Below the pieces are notes generated by a model. The model was not told the DNA's origin, did not search any database, and worked only from the letters and a program-made list of their open reading frames with translations. Shown piece after piece: positions 36,719 to 50,390 of a stretch of 64,000 nt of DNA (its first letter is position 1; every line of letters begins with the position of its first letter). The translations under genes were made by a program, and so were the position numbers. The DNA comes from Rotaria sp. Silwood1 (taxonomy: Eukaryota; Rotifera; Eurotatoria; Philodinida; Philodinidae): NCBI GenBank assembly GCA_905250075.1, contig CAJNOP010000024.1, positions 1,891,883 through 1,955,882 on the forward strand. The letters run 5' to 3'.

Positions 36719-39511
36719 CTAGGCCGTGCTCGATATAGCTTTAAAAGAATTCGTTTGTAAACTTTCGGCATTATTCGATGTTTGTAAATTTTGACAATCT
36801 GATGTTGATATTTGAGTTAAAATGTCAATTTGTTTTTCTATAATTAATATGTTTTCTTCAATTTCTTTTGCATCCATTAATAATGTTGATTTCATTCTTA
36901 TAAAATGTTCATAATCATCATATTGTTCATTAGAAAGATATTTTCGAAGGATATTTGTTACTAAACGACTGCGACGATCAATACCATCTTTCAATGATTT
37001 AGCTTCATCATGTTTTTGTTGAGCTTTTTCACGTCGTTCAATTAAACTTGCCTTAATAAATAAAAAATAATACTATGTGATTAAATTAATAATAGAAGGC
37101 CGTGAAAAAAAAATGTTCACAAGAACGTATTTATATTTTTTTTTGTCTGTAGTATTAAGCATCTGGCTCAAATTCAGATAATGGAACCCATTGGATTCAA
37201 ACTGTTTTTGAACCGTAGTTTGATACGCTCAATAAAATTTTCTAATCGGATAGTCGCTCCAAAGTTACGAAATACATTTTTCCGGTTTATATATTTGATG
37301 ATTAGTGCATTCTATATATTTTTCGGATGACTAAAATCCATGGGCTCTAAAACTTTCGGATCCAGATCCGACGGACTCTACCAAATAACGATTTTAATAG
37401 CCAATGGACTTTTCATCTGATGTATTTGACAGTAAGACGTTATAAATGAACTATCATGGCAAGGTTTCTATAAAACCAGACACAGTAGTTGTCAGATCTC
37501 AGAAGACTATTTTTTTAACTATGCCGCTTTAAAGAGCTAAAAAAAAGGAATCGCCACATTCTCTATGACTTTTTCTTAAAAAGTTAAAAGCATCGGAAAA
37601 AACCGAAGAAAAGTGTTTTTTAATCAATTTGTTGATAAATTTCGTTTTTTGTGATATTTTTAATTTTTTAAGGGAAGATCATAGAATATTTAGCGATCCG
37701 TCATCTTATGTTTTTTAAAATAGCATTATTTGAAAATTACTGTATTCAATTTTTTTTTTGATAAACTTTGCCATTATAGGAAATCTTCCTATAGAACACA
37801 TTAGATAGAAAATTTCATTGACCATTAAAATTACTGTCTAGATTTGAGCTAATTGCATGAAAACTATAAACGTTTTTTCTATTACGTTATTTATTAAGTT
37901 TTACCTTTGTGTGCTCATTACTATCGGAAAGTATCAATAAATCATTTTCAACTTTAGCTAATCGACTACTTAGTTTCAGAAGGATTGATGTTATTGTATC
38001 GATTTCATTAATATGTAATTTGAATTTTTCGATTTCATTTGATTCAGCATTGGATTCAATTATATTTAATAACTAAAAAAATAAAGTAATGTATACAATC
38101 AATTATTAAGTTATTTTTCTAGTAATACTTTAGCACCAAGAATTTTATTATCTTCAATTTCTTCGTTAATTGTTCGTTGATTTTCTTTTAGAATTTGTCG
38201 ACGTTTTCTTAAATTAATTAATAAATCTTCCTAAAAAACAAAAATAAATAATATATAATTAAAAGAAAAAAAAAATATATATTTTTTTTTTTCATTTTTT
38301 TTACCGCTTGTCGAAGAGTATCATCATCAAAAATACAACTATCATTCGATACTGTTCGATGAATATAATCTGATGATGAATTACTCGAAGTTGTTATAGA
38401 ACTTGTATCACCACCTGAACTTTGTCTTGAACGTATACGTTTTAAACGATCAGGTATAGGAAATAATGCACGTGTATAATCTGTACTAATATGATGTTCA
38501 TTTGATAATGTTAAACGTTCTGATTCATTTAATGAATGATTATGTGGATAACGTAAAGCAAATTCTTTTAAATTAAATTGTAAATCATTTTCATCACGAG
38601 ATTGAAAACGTCGAATTGAATGTGAAATTTTATTAGGTAATTTTTGATAGGAATTTAATGGAGAAGCTGCAAAAAGACCGGGTTTAGCAAGTGAATATGT
38701 TTTTGATGTTGCTAATGGACGATTTGTGGTAATTAATTCATTTATTGGAGGTGATGATCGTTGTACGGCTTTAACAATTCGAACTGGTTTTCGAATAGTT
38801 GGTGGAGGAGGAAATGATGTTTGATTGGATGTTGAATCAAAATATAGATTACCGGAAGGAGACGATGGTGATGGTGGCAATTGTCTGGATGATAAATCAT
38901 TCCATGAACGTCTTAACATACAAAATTTTGAAAGTTCACAAAATGAAAAAGAAAATTTGATGTAAATTTTTCATATTTTGTAAATAAAAAGAGCTCTTTA
39001 AAAAAAAATCATTTTATCGGTTAATTAAAGTCTGTGTTTATTTGTTTTACTTATTCTAGCATATCTTTTAATACAACTAATATGATGACAATGAGTACAT
39101 ATCCTTGGCAAAAACAAGAATTCTTAACACGTTTGTATGAATACAAGGGCTGTATATCGAGAAAAGATTAATAAAACATGTTGAATCCTATGTTGTATCT
39201 TTTGCTATCAATGAAATTATCTCCTGCTGTACGTCGATTAATGTCTCAGCACAGTTTCTCTTTTTTCCCACCTGTCATCATCATCATTATCATCATTATC
39301 ATCAATGTCTTTTTGTTATATAAATGGCTCTTAATATTTTCACTAATCTATTTGCAAACAATGAAAATGTCGATAGTATTATAACAATCTATCCTTGTCC
39401 TTTTTTTTTTTTTTTCTTTCAATGAAAAGAAAAATAAATCGAAGGAAATCATTTTTACCTTGTTACATTACGTTGAGGAGTATTATTTACTGTTGTCTGT
39501 TGTAAAAGACC

Positions 39512-39559
<48 letters not shown>

Positions 39560-41211
39560 TTGTGAATTTGCTGGAGATAACGTATATATTTTTGGTTTTG
39601 TAGGTAATATATTTGTTGGAATTGATGATAAAGATGAATTTATTGATGTATTATCTGTATATGTACGATTTTCAAAAAAATCTCGTTTTGATTGAAAATC
39701 ATGATCAGAATTTTCACTTTGTTGTTTTGATATAATATATGTTGTACGATTTTGTTGTCCAGCTGATTTTGGTCTTAAAATATTTTCATTTGTTAAAGGA
39801 AATTCTGTGATATTTAAATGTGTATTTGGACGTAAATGACAATCATTTAAAGCATCTTTTGATATTGATCGTGCTAAATAAGAACACATATCATTATTTG
39901 GATTCATTGGTATTGAACGAGATTTTTCACGTAAACGTTCTGTATATGATGCTGGTGTATCTTCTAAAGATGTATCACTTGCTAAATAATAAAACATAAA
40001 CTAGTCATATAGAATATGTCAAATAATGATGTTAATATATATAAATTTAAAAAAATATCTACTCATATCAAGCTTAAACAGTAAGAATAAAGAATAAAAC
40101 TTCGATACTCCAATATGACGCCTTCATTAAATGTGTTCTTCTCATGCTATGTATTCTCACACAAAAGAGAAAGGAATACAAAAAAAAAAAAAAAGAAGAA
40201 AAAAAGAAATGAGAGAGAACTGATTTAGTTGGCTAAAGAAAGAAAAAAAAGAGATAAACGCGTATTTCTTTCGTTTTTTTTTCTTTTTCAAACATACACA
40301 TATACATTGTCGTAGAATTATATATTCGATAAGATATTGAATGTTTGCAATATTGATTAATATAATATGCATCATAATTTACAACATGAAATAAAATTGT
40401 TCGATTTGCATACATTATAGACCGTATAAGGAAAAATAAGAGAGAAAACAACTAACTGAAATATGAAAAGAAATGATTAAGAACAATGGTGACGAATAAT
40501 TTTTCATTTCTCTCAAGGGTATATTTCATTTCAAAAACAATTAATATCATTGAGATAATTACATGATGATAAGTAAAACGTCTGAATAGATTCTATTTTC
40601 TTTCGTTTTTTTTATATATTAAGAGAAAAAGAAATATATATATATACAAGGCCAATAAAACATACCATTTCTTAGACAACCATTAGTAAATGCATGTTGT
40701 TCAGAATAAGATCCAATTTCTTCCTTCGTTGATAATATATTAATATGATTAACATTTATTGAATCATTGTGAGAATTCGAACTACAAACAAAGATTCATC
40801 TTATATACTCTATATAAAACATGTAAGGTTTCTGATCAATTGTATACAATAAAATTCAATATTTATTGAAGAAATAAAAATGACTTTTTACCTAATAATA
40901 TGATTTGGTATGGGTATTGATTCTGATTGTTTAGTCTGAAACGATTAAAGAATAAGATAAATTTATTTGATTTAATTTGATTTGGGTTTTTTTTTATTGA
41001 CTTACTTGCTCAGTAGTTGTTGATGTCATTGTTGCTAATCCAGAATCTTTATCTAATGTCAATGGTGAAGGTGGTGGAGGCCAAAAAGCTTGTACAGAAT
41101 CAGATAATATAACAGGTTTTGTTGTAGTTGTTGAATCATTACTCATATCTGATGATGATGATTTCATTTTCCAATCAATTAATGCTGATTGAATAACTTT
41201 CTTTTGACGTG

Positions 41212-41251
<40 letters not shown>

Positions 41252-43143
41252 TGTGATTGAATAAGTTGAATTAGATGCAGTTTCATCTTCAGCATTAAGA
41301 GCTGTATAACTTGATTGTGGATATTCATTATCATGCATTTGAGATTCATATGATCGATATGATGAAGATGAACTTGTACTAACACTATTGATACTAACAT
41401 TGGATACAGTACGATTTGTTGTTGAAATTAATTTCGAATTTTTTTTCGATAATATTGATGATGATGACGATGATGATGATGATGATGATGACAATGTATT
41501 TGTATTATCAGCTGGGGGATACAAATAATAATGGTATTGTGGTGGTGTCGAAATAATAAGTGTCGATGTTTGCATCATAGTAGATTCATCACCATTAGAC
41601 AATGATTTTGGTGGTGATAAAAAGAAAGGTTCTTTTTTTATTGTTTGATGATCATGTAAAACATAATCACACTTGGGATCAGTTACAGGTCGAAAAAGAA
41701 GTCCATTATTTAATGAATCACCTTCATCCGACTTCATAATTGTCGTCGTAGAACTCGTTGACATTGATAATGAACTATTATTGATGTTAGTGTTTGTACA
41801 CAGTGGGATAGATGATTCTAAATGAGAATATTATAAGAAAGAGATGAAGAGAAAAAAAAAATAAAAGAGCCTTGAAATACACACTCCACCTACTCCTTTA
41901 CATACGAACATGTCATCATGGTAAAGTCTCATATTGACCTTGGCTCGTATACTTACCGATGTTAGAAGAACTAGTACCATTCATACTCTTGTCTACCAAT
42001 GTTGAAACAAGAGAAATCGATGATTGTCGTTCGCTATTAATATTATTATTATTATTTGTTGTAACCTTGTCAAATATATGATCATCTTCATTCGATATTT
42101 CACAATGATTGCTATTGATTGAAGATACAGGAAGAAGAGATTCGACATCCGCACTAAGACGTTTATTTCCGTTTGTCCCTGTTGTTAATGTCGTATGTTG
42201 TTTAGTCTTTCGTTGAGCACGTAGTTGAGTGGACGATGTACGTCGTAATTGTTTATTTTCTTCGGTCGATGTTGATGACTTGTTATTACTGCTATTTGAA
42301 CGACCAATAAAATTAAAAAAACCATTACTAATTAATTTTTTAGCTGTTGATGTTGCTGATGATGATTGTTGTGGGATTTGTGGATTAATAATTGTATTAA
42401 GTGAAGATGTTTTTACAAGTAAACTATTCAATGGCATAGGTTTATCAACTGATGGTGATTGTCGTTTTAATAAATCTTTGAATAAAATAAAAAAAAAAAA
42501 AGAAACCGTCTCAATGATTGATTAAAAAGAGAAAGAAGAGAGGTCATTCGTACTTTTATTAGAATTGTTCGTGCCATTCGATTCTTTTTTTTGCAAGACG
42601 TTGTTGCTACCGTCATTGAAAGTGACTGTAGCAGTAGTAGTAGTGCAATGAAGGTGAGTAGCAGCAGTTGTTACTCGTTGAGAAGTAATGCAGTTTGGCT
42701 CGTCGACATTTTCTTTTTTCTCTTCTCTATATGGTCGACTATCGTTACCCTCTTCTTTCGATAGCGGTGATGGAGAAAGAGAAAAAGAATGAAGAATTGT
42801 GTTTGTGTTGGTGGTAGTGGTCAGCGGGTTAGTAGTGATTGTCCTCCTCGTTGTTTCAATTCTTTCTTTTTCTCTCAATGTCTCGACATCACGTTGATCA
42901 TCGCATAGTTTCTTTTGTTCGTCATTGTCGCCACTATTACCATTACCATTGGACAAAGAAGATGAAGATGCAATTGCAACAGTCTGTTGGTAATTACTAC
43001 TAGAATCTATATTGACCGGTGATGGTGAACGTGACCGAATTTCTTTAGGCAAATGCCAGTCAAAATGAACAGATTTTTTCATACGATTATTATTATTTGT
43101 ATTTGTCGGTGATTTTAAACAACCATTATTACAAACCATTGTC

Positions 43144-43176
<33 letters not shown>

Positions 43177-45597
43177 CATAGAAGTAATTCAATAGAATGA
43201 AAAAATAACAAAGAGAAGAAAAAAGTAGAAAATGAACTGACAATCACTTGTCAACCAGTTTTTGATTGGTATTTTATGAGAGGAAAAGTAAACATAGACA
43301 GACTGATGTGAAATTCACTTACGATTCTGTTTGATCTCGTTGCTGTTGCTGTTTTAATCCATCGCTATTGTTTGTCATGATTGTGACGTTTGGTGATGGC
43401 GATATTTGAGATGATGTGATGATAGCCTTTGCCGAACGCGTTTGATTATGATGGCGATTAGGTGACATTGACATAGTCATTATACTACGTGTCGTTATTG
43501 TGGTTGAAGGACCAATGTTGTCTCGAGATGTATCAGCAGTTAATGTTTGTGAAGTAAACTCTGTACATTGATTTAGTGATGACCCTTTGGCAGACGACAA
43601 TGACTGTTCATGACCTTTTGATTGAGCATAAGAAGTTATAGAAGTAGAAATAGATGGAGGTAAGGAAATTGGAGATATTGAACGAACAGTAATAGCTGGT
43701 GAGGAAAATTTGTAATCAATAGGTGTTAAATTTTGTTGTTGATATTCATTTAATAATGGACGTTTTATTGATGGATGAATACGTTCGCTATTAGGACTTG
43801 TTCGTCGTGATATATGAGAAGGAATGATTGAAGATAAAGATGTTAGCGTATTTGCCGTTGTTATTGATGATGCAGTTGATGTATCACTCATAAAATCACT
43901 ATTGTCATATGAAGGTGATGTACATCCTGTAACATGTACTAGTGCATCAACTGAAGATGATGAGAGAGAAGGTGAGGATTCACGCTGTTGATATGAAAAA
44001 CTATCATTATGTTTCTATTAAAGCAAGGAAAAAAAAACAAATTATTAATAAATCGTTCTTTCTAGAATACAAACATCTGGATGATTCAAAACCGTGTTAA
44101 AATGATTTGTGAATAGTCTTTTATTGAGAAAAAGTACTATATTTAGCTTTGTCTAAATTATATATTTATAAAAAATTGATGTCAATAGCAGATATGTTTC
44201 AATAATATTGATATAATATTTACTTGGAAAGTTCTACGATACAAAAATAATTGGCAAAATCTCGACCAATGGTTCTTTACATAGGGAAATAGCAGAACAA
44301 CTTATGCTTATTTTCTGTTGACAGAGCAAAAGTCGACTTTCAAAAAGATATGAGAAAACTAATTTTCTGGAACAAGTTGTGAGTGAAAAAAGTCTGATGT
44401 CAAACATTGTCCAAAGAGCTCTTGCAACATATCGTTTTCTTTATATTTCTTTTTCGAATTCGAAGAAAAATGTTTTCTTGAAAATTAACTAGATAACAAA
44501 ATAGTCTTTTTTAAATTTTATTCACGTTTATACTTTAGGAAGTTTCTCAATAATTCTTCAAAAGTAAATGAAGCATACTATATGGCTTAGTTTTCATTAA
44601 AAAAAAAGCATTGTTTTATAAAGGAAAGATAAGACATTGAGAAGGAATTCATTATTGAGGGCTTAAAATTGATTTGAATTCGTAGAAAATGACATATTGT
44701 TTCAGAAAATGTGTTTCACATTAAAAAAAAAAGGAAAAAAATTCATTCTTTCAATATCTAAACAGTATTGCTCAAGTTAGATGATCTATTTTTTAAATCA
44801 ATGAAGAGATTGTAAAATGTTTCGATCATAAAGTGGATCAAACCATCATTTATCATACCCATTTTATAGAGTAATAAAAACACTTCCGGTTTCTATCATT
44901 ATATAATTTCAAATGTAATCTATTGCAGAGAAACAAATAGATTTCATGCAAGAGATACGTTGAATGAGGACAAAAGTTGTAAGAACATTTTTGGCAATAC
45001 TCATTCAAAAACAATGCAAATAAAAAAGCTCGAATTCTATGTTTGTTTGAACAACAAACAGATATGGGTGAATTTGTGTTGTATTAGATAACTTACTAAA
45101 AATGAATTTGCAAGTTTTCTTGATTGAGGATCAACTGAATGACGATTGAATCCTTCATTAAATGAAGCAGGTCTTCCACAAGATATTTGATGATAGTGTG
45201 AATTTTGTTGTGGTTGAAAATATCTGGCTACTTTTGGTCTTATGCGTACTCGATTAGAATTTCTATTTGTTGTTAATTGTTCATTGTCTGTACGTTTTCC
45301 AGTTGGTGGTAAACCATGTTCTTGAGGGACACCTGGACTCCAACTAGCTCGTTTAAGTAAACGTTTTTCTTCAATAAATTCATTATTTCCAATTGCTTTA
45401 ACAATTTCAGTATAAATATATTCTGAAGATGGTAATGATTTATCTTTAGAATCTGGCATATGCTCTTCTAGTAAGGTATGACATTGAATAGACGAATGAT
45501 GATTTCTATGCGACACTGATGATATTGGAGACGTTGTTGTCTCATGTTCATTAATTAATAATGTTGTATTATCAGATTTAGTTTTTGAGAATCGCAT
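36719..45597 (-). CDS. SHROOM: Shroom-family actin/Rho-kinase scaffold
   Basis: Twelve minus-strand exons, all GT-AG with consistent phases: 45597-45097, 44014-43323, 43143-42554, 42475-41957, 41817-41006, 40935-40892, 40781-40666, 39981-39459, 38911-38305, 38230-38129, 38072-37905, 37051-36719; 5,007 bases, 1,668 aa. Exons 10-12 (residues about 1469-1650) form a continuous coiled coil that matches the Shroom ASD2 domain: FKLHINEID..TSILLKLSSRLAKVEN, then HDEAKSLKDGIDRR, LRKYLSNEQYDDYEHFIRMKS and a final ILIIEKQIDILTQ. In animals ASD2 binds Rho kinase and drives apical constriction through myosin II. The first 1,465 residues are Ser/Thr/Asn-rich and probably disordered, with poly-Asn and poly-Ser runs and an FPPPP Ena/VASP-type motif near residue 1299. 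No PDZ domain is visible. The start ATG follows a CAG acceptor-like sequence, so upstream exons may exist. Confidence 0.85.
37052..37904. other. Long last intron of Shroom with repeat patch
   Basis: An 853-bp intron. Around 37330-37385 it holds ATGGGCTCTA, GGATCCAGATCCGACGG and ACTCTACC, which resemble pieces of the GC-rich patch at 1600-1735 and of the element at 18.2 kb, so a transposon fragment probably lies here. Confidence 0.4.
38800..38814 (-). other. FPPPP (EVH1-binding) motif coding site in Shroom exon 9
   Basis: TTT followed by four proline codons encodes FPPPP, then TIRKP. This is the core ligand of EVH1 domains of Ena/VASP proteins. A second proline run, WPPPPSP, lies in exon 5 but has Trp in place of Phe. 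Confidence 0.6.
39513..39557 (-). repeat. In-frame (AAT)n repeat: poly-Asn in Shroom exon 8
   Basis: About 15 consecutive AAT codons giving a pure Asn run near the end of exon 8. A second run of about 12 lies at about 41214-41251 in exon 5, and a Ser run of about 12 from AT-type TCA/TCATC codons at about 41455-41491. Pure codon repeats suggest replication slippage in a disordered region. Confidence 0.75.
43144..43172 (-). repeat. (TA)n tract at the 3' splice site of Shroom exon 3
   Basis: The minus-strand acceptor reads (TA)n followed by TAG|GAC, with the dinucleotide repeat where a polypyrimidine tract would normally be. The exon boundary is supported by frame and by the phase of exon 2. 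Confidence 0.65.
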
Positions 45598-48500
45598 TCT
45601 GTTATTGTTCAATATTTATAAATCCAAATGACAAAAAAAAAAAACTATAAAAGAAAAAAAAATTAATTATAATTTTCTTTCTTTTTTTTCGTTCTAGTAT
45701 ATCGAAACAAGAGGAGTAAGCCATCGTAATCATTCTAGATGTGTATAATTAGCTAGAACATACCTGTACATTGATAAATAAACAAAGAGACAAGCAAAAT
45801 AGGGCAACTAATGACTGATGTGACAACGTTAGAAAAAAAACGATAAGAATAACAACAAAAGAAAAAGACCGAAATAAGCTAATAAAAACGATGTATCTAC
45901 CTGATTAACAAAAGATAATGTGTTTTGTTAAAAAAAAGATTTCCGAAATGAAATATCTTTTTTGGGATTTGTTTTTTCCAATTACAATAGATATTAAAAA
46001 AAAAAAGACAATTTATATTGTCTTTTGTCGATAATTAATAATAATAGATAGTGAGATATTGATCTCGATTAATAACGTAAAATATAAGAATACGGTTCTT
46101 GTAGACATATCGTCTACATAAAATGAATATATCAAGCATTCGTCTTTTTTTATCGGTTATTTTTTTTGCTTGTTTCTCTTTAGCTGGATACATTCATCTT
46201 CATTATTCTCATGATCGTCGTCATCTATTTGCGACGACAACGATGGCACTAGTGATGATATTGATATCATCCTCACGTTGTTATTCTGGCTTCATGTAAC
46301 ATTATCAAAATAGGCACTCGGTGGCGGACAACACCGCAAAAAAAATGAGAGCAATTCATACATTAATTTTTTTCTGTTTATCTCAAATGTATTTTATATA
46401 ATCACTATTAATCTTAATTTGATCGGTTTCAGTTAATCGATGATCATTCTACTTATGTTTAGTCCGAGAGGAATGAAGCATTAGTAGTATCTTTCTTTCA
46501 TTATTTATTTTTTTCTAATGTTCAATATCACCCACGTATGAACAACTTATTATTTTTAATACTATATACTCATTTACAAACAGAGTCTTATTATGCATTA
46601 TGAATAGATTAAGCATAATATGATTGAAGAAACAGTACACGCAGCTGTCTACCTATCTGTCTAAGCTCTTCATACATCTTGAAAAGTAGTCTGTACGTTT
46701 GAAATAAAAATCAACAGTGTCTAGTTTAGCATAAAATTACTTATCTTTTTCATTTCTAATAAATTAGAGTAGACATTAGTGAAGGTCATAGATATGTATA
46801 TTTATATGGACATTCTATACTTAGTATGTAGAGATAGAGAAAAGAGAAATTCATTGCATAGAAATATTTGTCAAGTACATACTCATCATTGCTGAGATAT
46901 AGAGTAACTGGATCGTTACTCATATTTTTTTCAAAACAACATTCCATTCGTAGTAATATTATCAGCAACTGACCACTTTTTTTTTATAATCAAAGTAAGA
47001 AAGAAGAAAGAGAGTGAGAGAGAAAATGACACTCACGTATACATGACATAATGTCCAACAAAGAGAAAAAGAAAAAAAAAACGAAGCTATCGTAGACATG
47101 CAACTAAAAGGACCCACTTTACCTGTTTGTTTAATAGCATAAGCAACAAGGTATTGTCGTTGTTATTTGTTTCACCATTATAATCAAGCGAGTGAAAGCT
47201 CAAATCGACCAGCAACAGTAACAACAACAAAAGAGGAAACAATTGTTACATAAACGTTCTGTGTGTTGGTCTGCTTGCCTTTTTCTACTCGAACGGTTCT
47301 CATATAATAAGTATATCGAGGTCGACATTACTGGCAAACGAGTCGCTCAATTTTCATCGCCATACTTCTACTTCTGTATAATACATAAGTACTCATATAC
47401 ATATACATTCATGCACAAAAAAAAACATATGATCGTCATCTAAGCCGAAAGGGGCAAGTCATGTAGGAAAATATGTATGAAGTGAGATGACGAAGATTTA
47501 AACCAAATTCAAACAGAGATGGTGAGACAGAATAGCCATAGCTGCTCCTACCTTCTCTTATATAATATATGTTTATATGTAAGTGACAGTCAATACTTTC
47601 ATACTTACTTCAATATTGCCAGCAGTATTCATTGTCTATGTATGATTGTCTTTAGATTTTTTTTTATTAATAAGAGAATAAAGATGTGTACATCATCTGC
47701 CTAAGTCAGTACCTGTAACATCCGATGAAAAATGATAGCCGATAGCGTCTGAAATTTCGTCACAGGCAATCAGTTTTATTTGTTTTTTTTTCTCTCTCTC
47801 TCTCTCGTTTTCTCTTCTCTTATTGATTGCTTCTTCCTACTATGAAATAGATATTTTATTATATTGCTTAGTTGATTATAGAAGAGCGTTGAAGGATGAA
47901 CCATACATTGGAGAGGTAAATATTAACGTATACATATATAAACGTATGTATGCATACATATACATATGCGCATAGTAAGTAGGAGGTGGTATGAATCAAT
48001 TTAAAATACATTGCTACATATAGAGGATATACCTGATTGATTAATGTAACTTGATTTGAGCATTGAAAAACGATGCGTAATAATGCTGATATTAGTGGGC
48101 TTTCATTATAGAAGTATAACCATTAATCGATTTTCGCTTCGTTTTTTATCACTACTGTATCCATCGATCCACGAGGACATAAATGCATATAGGGCGACAG
48201 TGGAGGTCAAATAAGAGAAAGTATACACTTCTGAAAAGATGATAAAACCAATGATGTTAATCGTTATCAATAGACACTATTCAAGTAAATCTGAACCTTG
48301 AACTGCCAAAACACTAGAAAATTCATATACGATGGCGTGTATCTCAACATAATCATCATCCCGTTTTTTTTTGCCAATTGACAGTCACATAAATCGTATA
48401 GTCTATATTCAAGGTTCGGTTCGATTATGAATACTGCTAGCCATAATTATAATCATCGAAAAAGAAAACGGAAAAACAGAGTAGTAATCATTCGTTGATA

Positions 48501-48785
48501 TTATTTCATAACATTGAAAATTAGTATACCAAGAATAAAACGACCATGAATCCAAGGCATATGAAGCTTTAAATAATGCTCATTATCAAAAAAAACTTCT
48601 TTTTTTTTCTTGGTTTAAAAAGACTATACACAATTAAACAAGACAAGTTGCTTCTTAAACGCATTTTGATTATGAAATATTTTCAACTCCTTTTTTTTTT
48701 ACATGCCGGGGGGAAAAGACTATTAATTTTCTTAACACTATTTGATACTTATAGCCAATTGGTTTGCTACATATGTCATATCGAT
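45598..48785. other. Upstream flank of Shroom, no gene seen
   Basis: AT-rich with A-, T- and TC-runs. An AG acceptor-like site directly before the Shroom ATG suggests a 5'-UTR intron starting here, but no convincing partner exon was picked out. No PDZ-coding exon is visible. Open frames in the region are short and unlike protein. Confidence 0.4.
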
Positions 48786-50390
48786 TAAAACGTCATCTAC
48801 GTTGATTTGAAGACCTATCATGATTACTCTTCTGGAATTCAATATCAGTCAAGAAAGAATATTCACATTTTCTATTCAAACAAATGTATTTATTGAATCG
48901 AATTATGAGACATCATATGTTTCTCTTTCATACAGTATCATACTATTTTTGTTCCATCGGTAGTCAAACAGTTTTTTTTTCTCGAAACACATAATTATAA
49001 ATATCAAATAAACATTTTTCAATAATTGTTTTCAAACAACTTCAACAATGTCCTACTGAAAATTTCAGAATTCTATTAACTAGCTCTTTTTGATGATATA
49101 TTACATGTAATCATACTTTTGTTATTATATTGTTAAGTGCAATTATTCTTAGATGCAATTCTATACCATACGGAAGAAAAGTATTACGAAACAGTTTAGT
49201 TAATGTATATAAATTCTGTCTAATGTCATATCATTAACAATAAAATACAATACTCATATGAAAATACAGCAGTTTTGTTGAAATTCATTTCATTTATATT
49301 CAACCTGTAGAGTAAAACTTCTTCATGGTTTTCTTGTTATTAAAAATAACATCAACTATTCTATATCAGATATCTTATTCAGTAAAAGTTTAAGCAAATA
49401 ATAAAATATAAGAAAAAAAAAAAACAAGTTAAAATATAGTTATCTAAATAACAATCAATTCGGATTTTAGACATGTCAAAATATGAAAAAAAAAACAACC
49501 AACTACATACACACTATAGACATAATTTTGATTGCAGTCATGATAAGTCCTTTTGAGTTGTTTATGATCGATACAATTTAATGCAAATGATGTAAATATA
49601 AATGAAGGTAAAGTAATGATTTTATATTTTTTTTCATGTTTCTTGTCTAAAAAATACTTTTCGAATCAGATTGACAGTTACAATGTCAAATTAGATGATG
49701 TTTCATTTATAGTCGTATGATTCTTGAAAAAGCATGTTAACATCATCTAATTGATTGAGTGATTACTATAAGCAAATCTTATCAATGATAAACAAACAGA
49801 AACATTGCTGATAGAAATGTCAGAGTTCTATACATAACAACATTTAACAGATCGTATGGCAAAAAGATACCAATCATTAGGGACCATGTAACAGCTGGCA
49901 TGGATGAAATAAGAAAGAAAAAAGTCAAATAAAGCAAATTAGAATAAAAGATAAGAGAGTATAAGCAATATTGACAGCTTTACATCCATCTCCATCTTTT
50001 CAATATCTAATATAGTTTTCAATTGGCAAACATCAATTTTCATCATAAATTGAAAGATGCAAAGATTAATGTAATTGATTTATTCATTATCGAGACTTTT
50101 ATTGTCGACTAAATAAATCCTAAAGTTTTGAATTCTTTCTATTAGTTTTTAGAATCAAGTGTTTTGTATTGTATTATTGATTAGAAAAAAATTACTAAAA
50201 ATAAATAGAATTTTTTCATTGTAAAAACGAGTAACACTTTTAAATAATAGATACCAGTATAGAATAGAGAAAGTTATGAATGACGAGAATTTGTGAACGA
50301 AATAGTTATGAAGAAATATAACTATCTATATGCATATAATGGGTGTATGATAGAAATTTATTATAGATGATGCCAGAGAAGAATAATATA
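48786..50390. repeat. Long direct repeat, copy 1
   Basis: About 1.6 kb that recurs at 56366-58085 in the same orientation with very high similarity. Examples present in both are GTTGATTTGAAGACCTATCA, AATTCAATATCAGTCAAGAA and GGCAAACATCAATTTTCATC. Compared with copy 2 it lacks two segments of about 50-70 bp, each bounded by short matches (ATCAAT; ATCAA). No open frame and no recognisable RNA; the function is unknown. Confidence 0.85.

Noticed and set aside
42229-42525. Plus-strand open frame of 98 codons
   Set aside because: It is the antisense shadow of Shroom exon 4, whose frame, splice sites and phases are all consistent.
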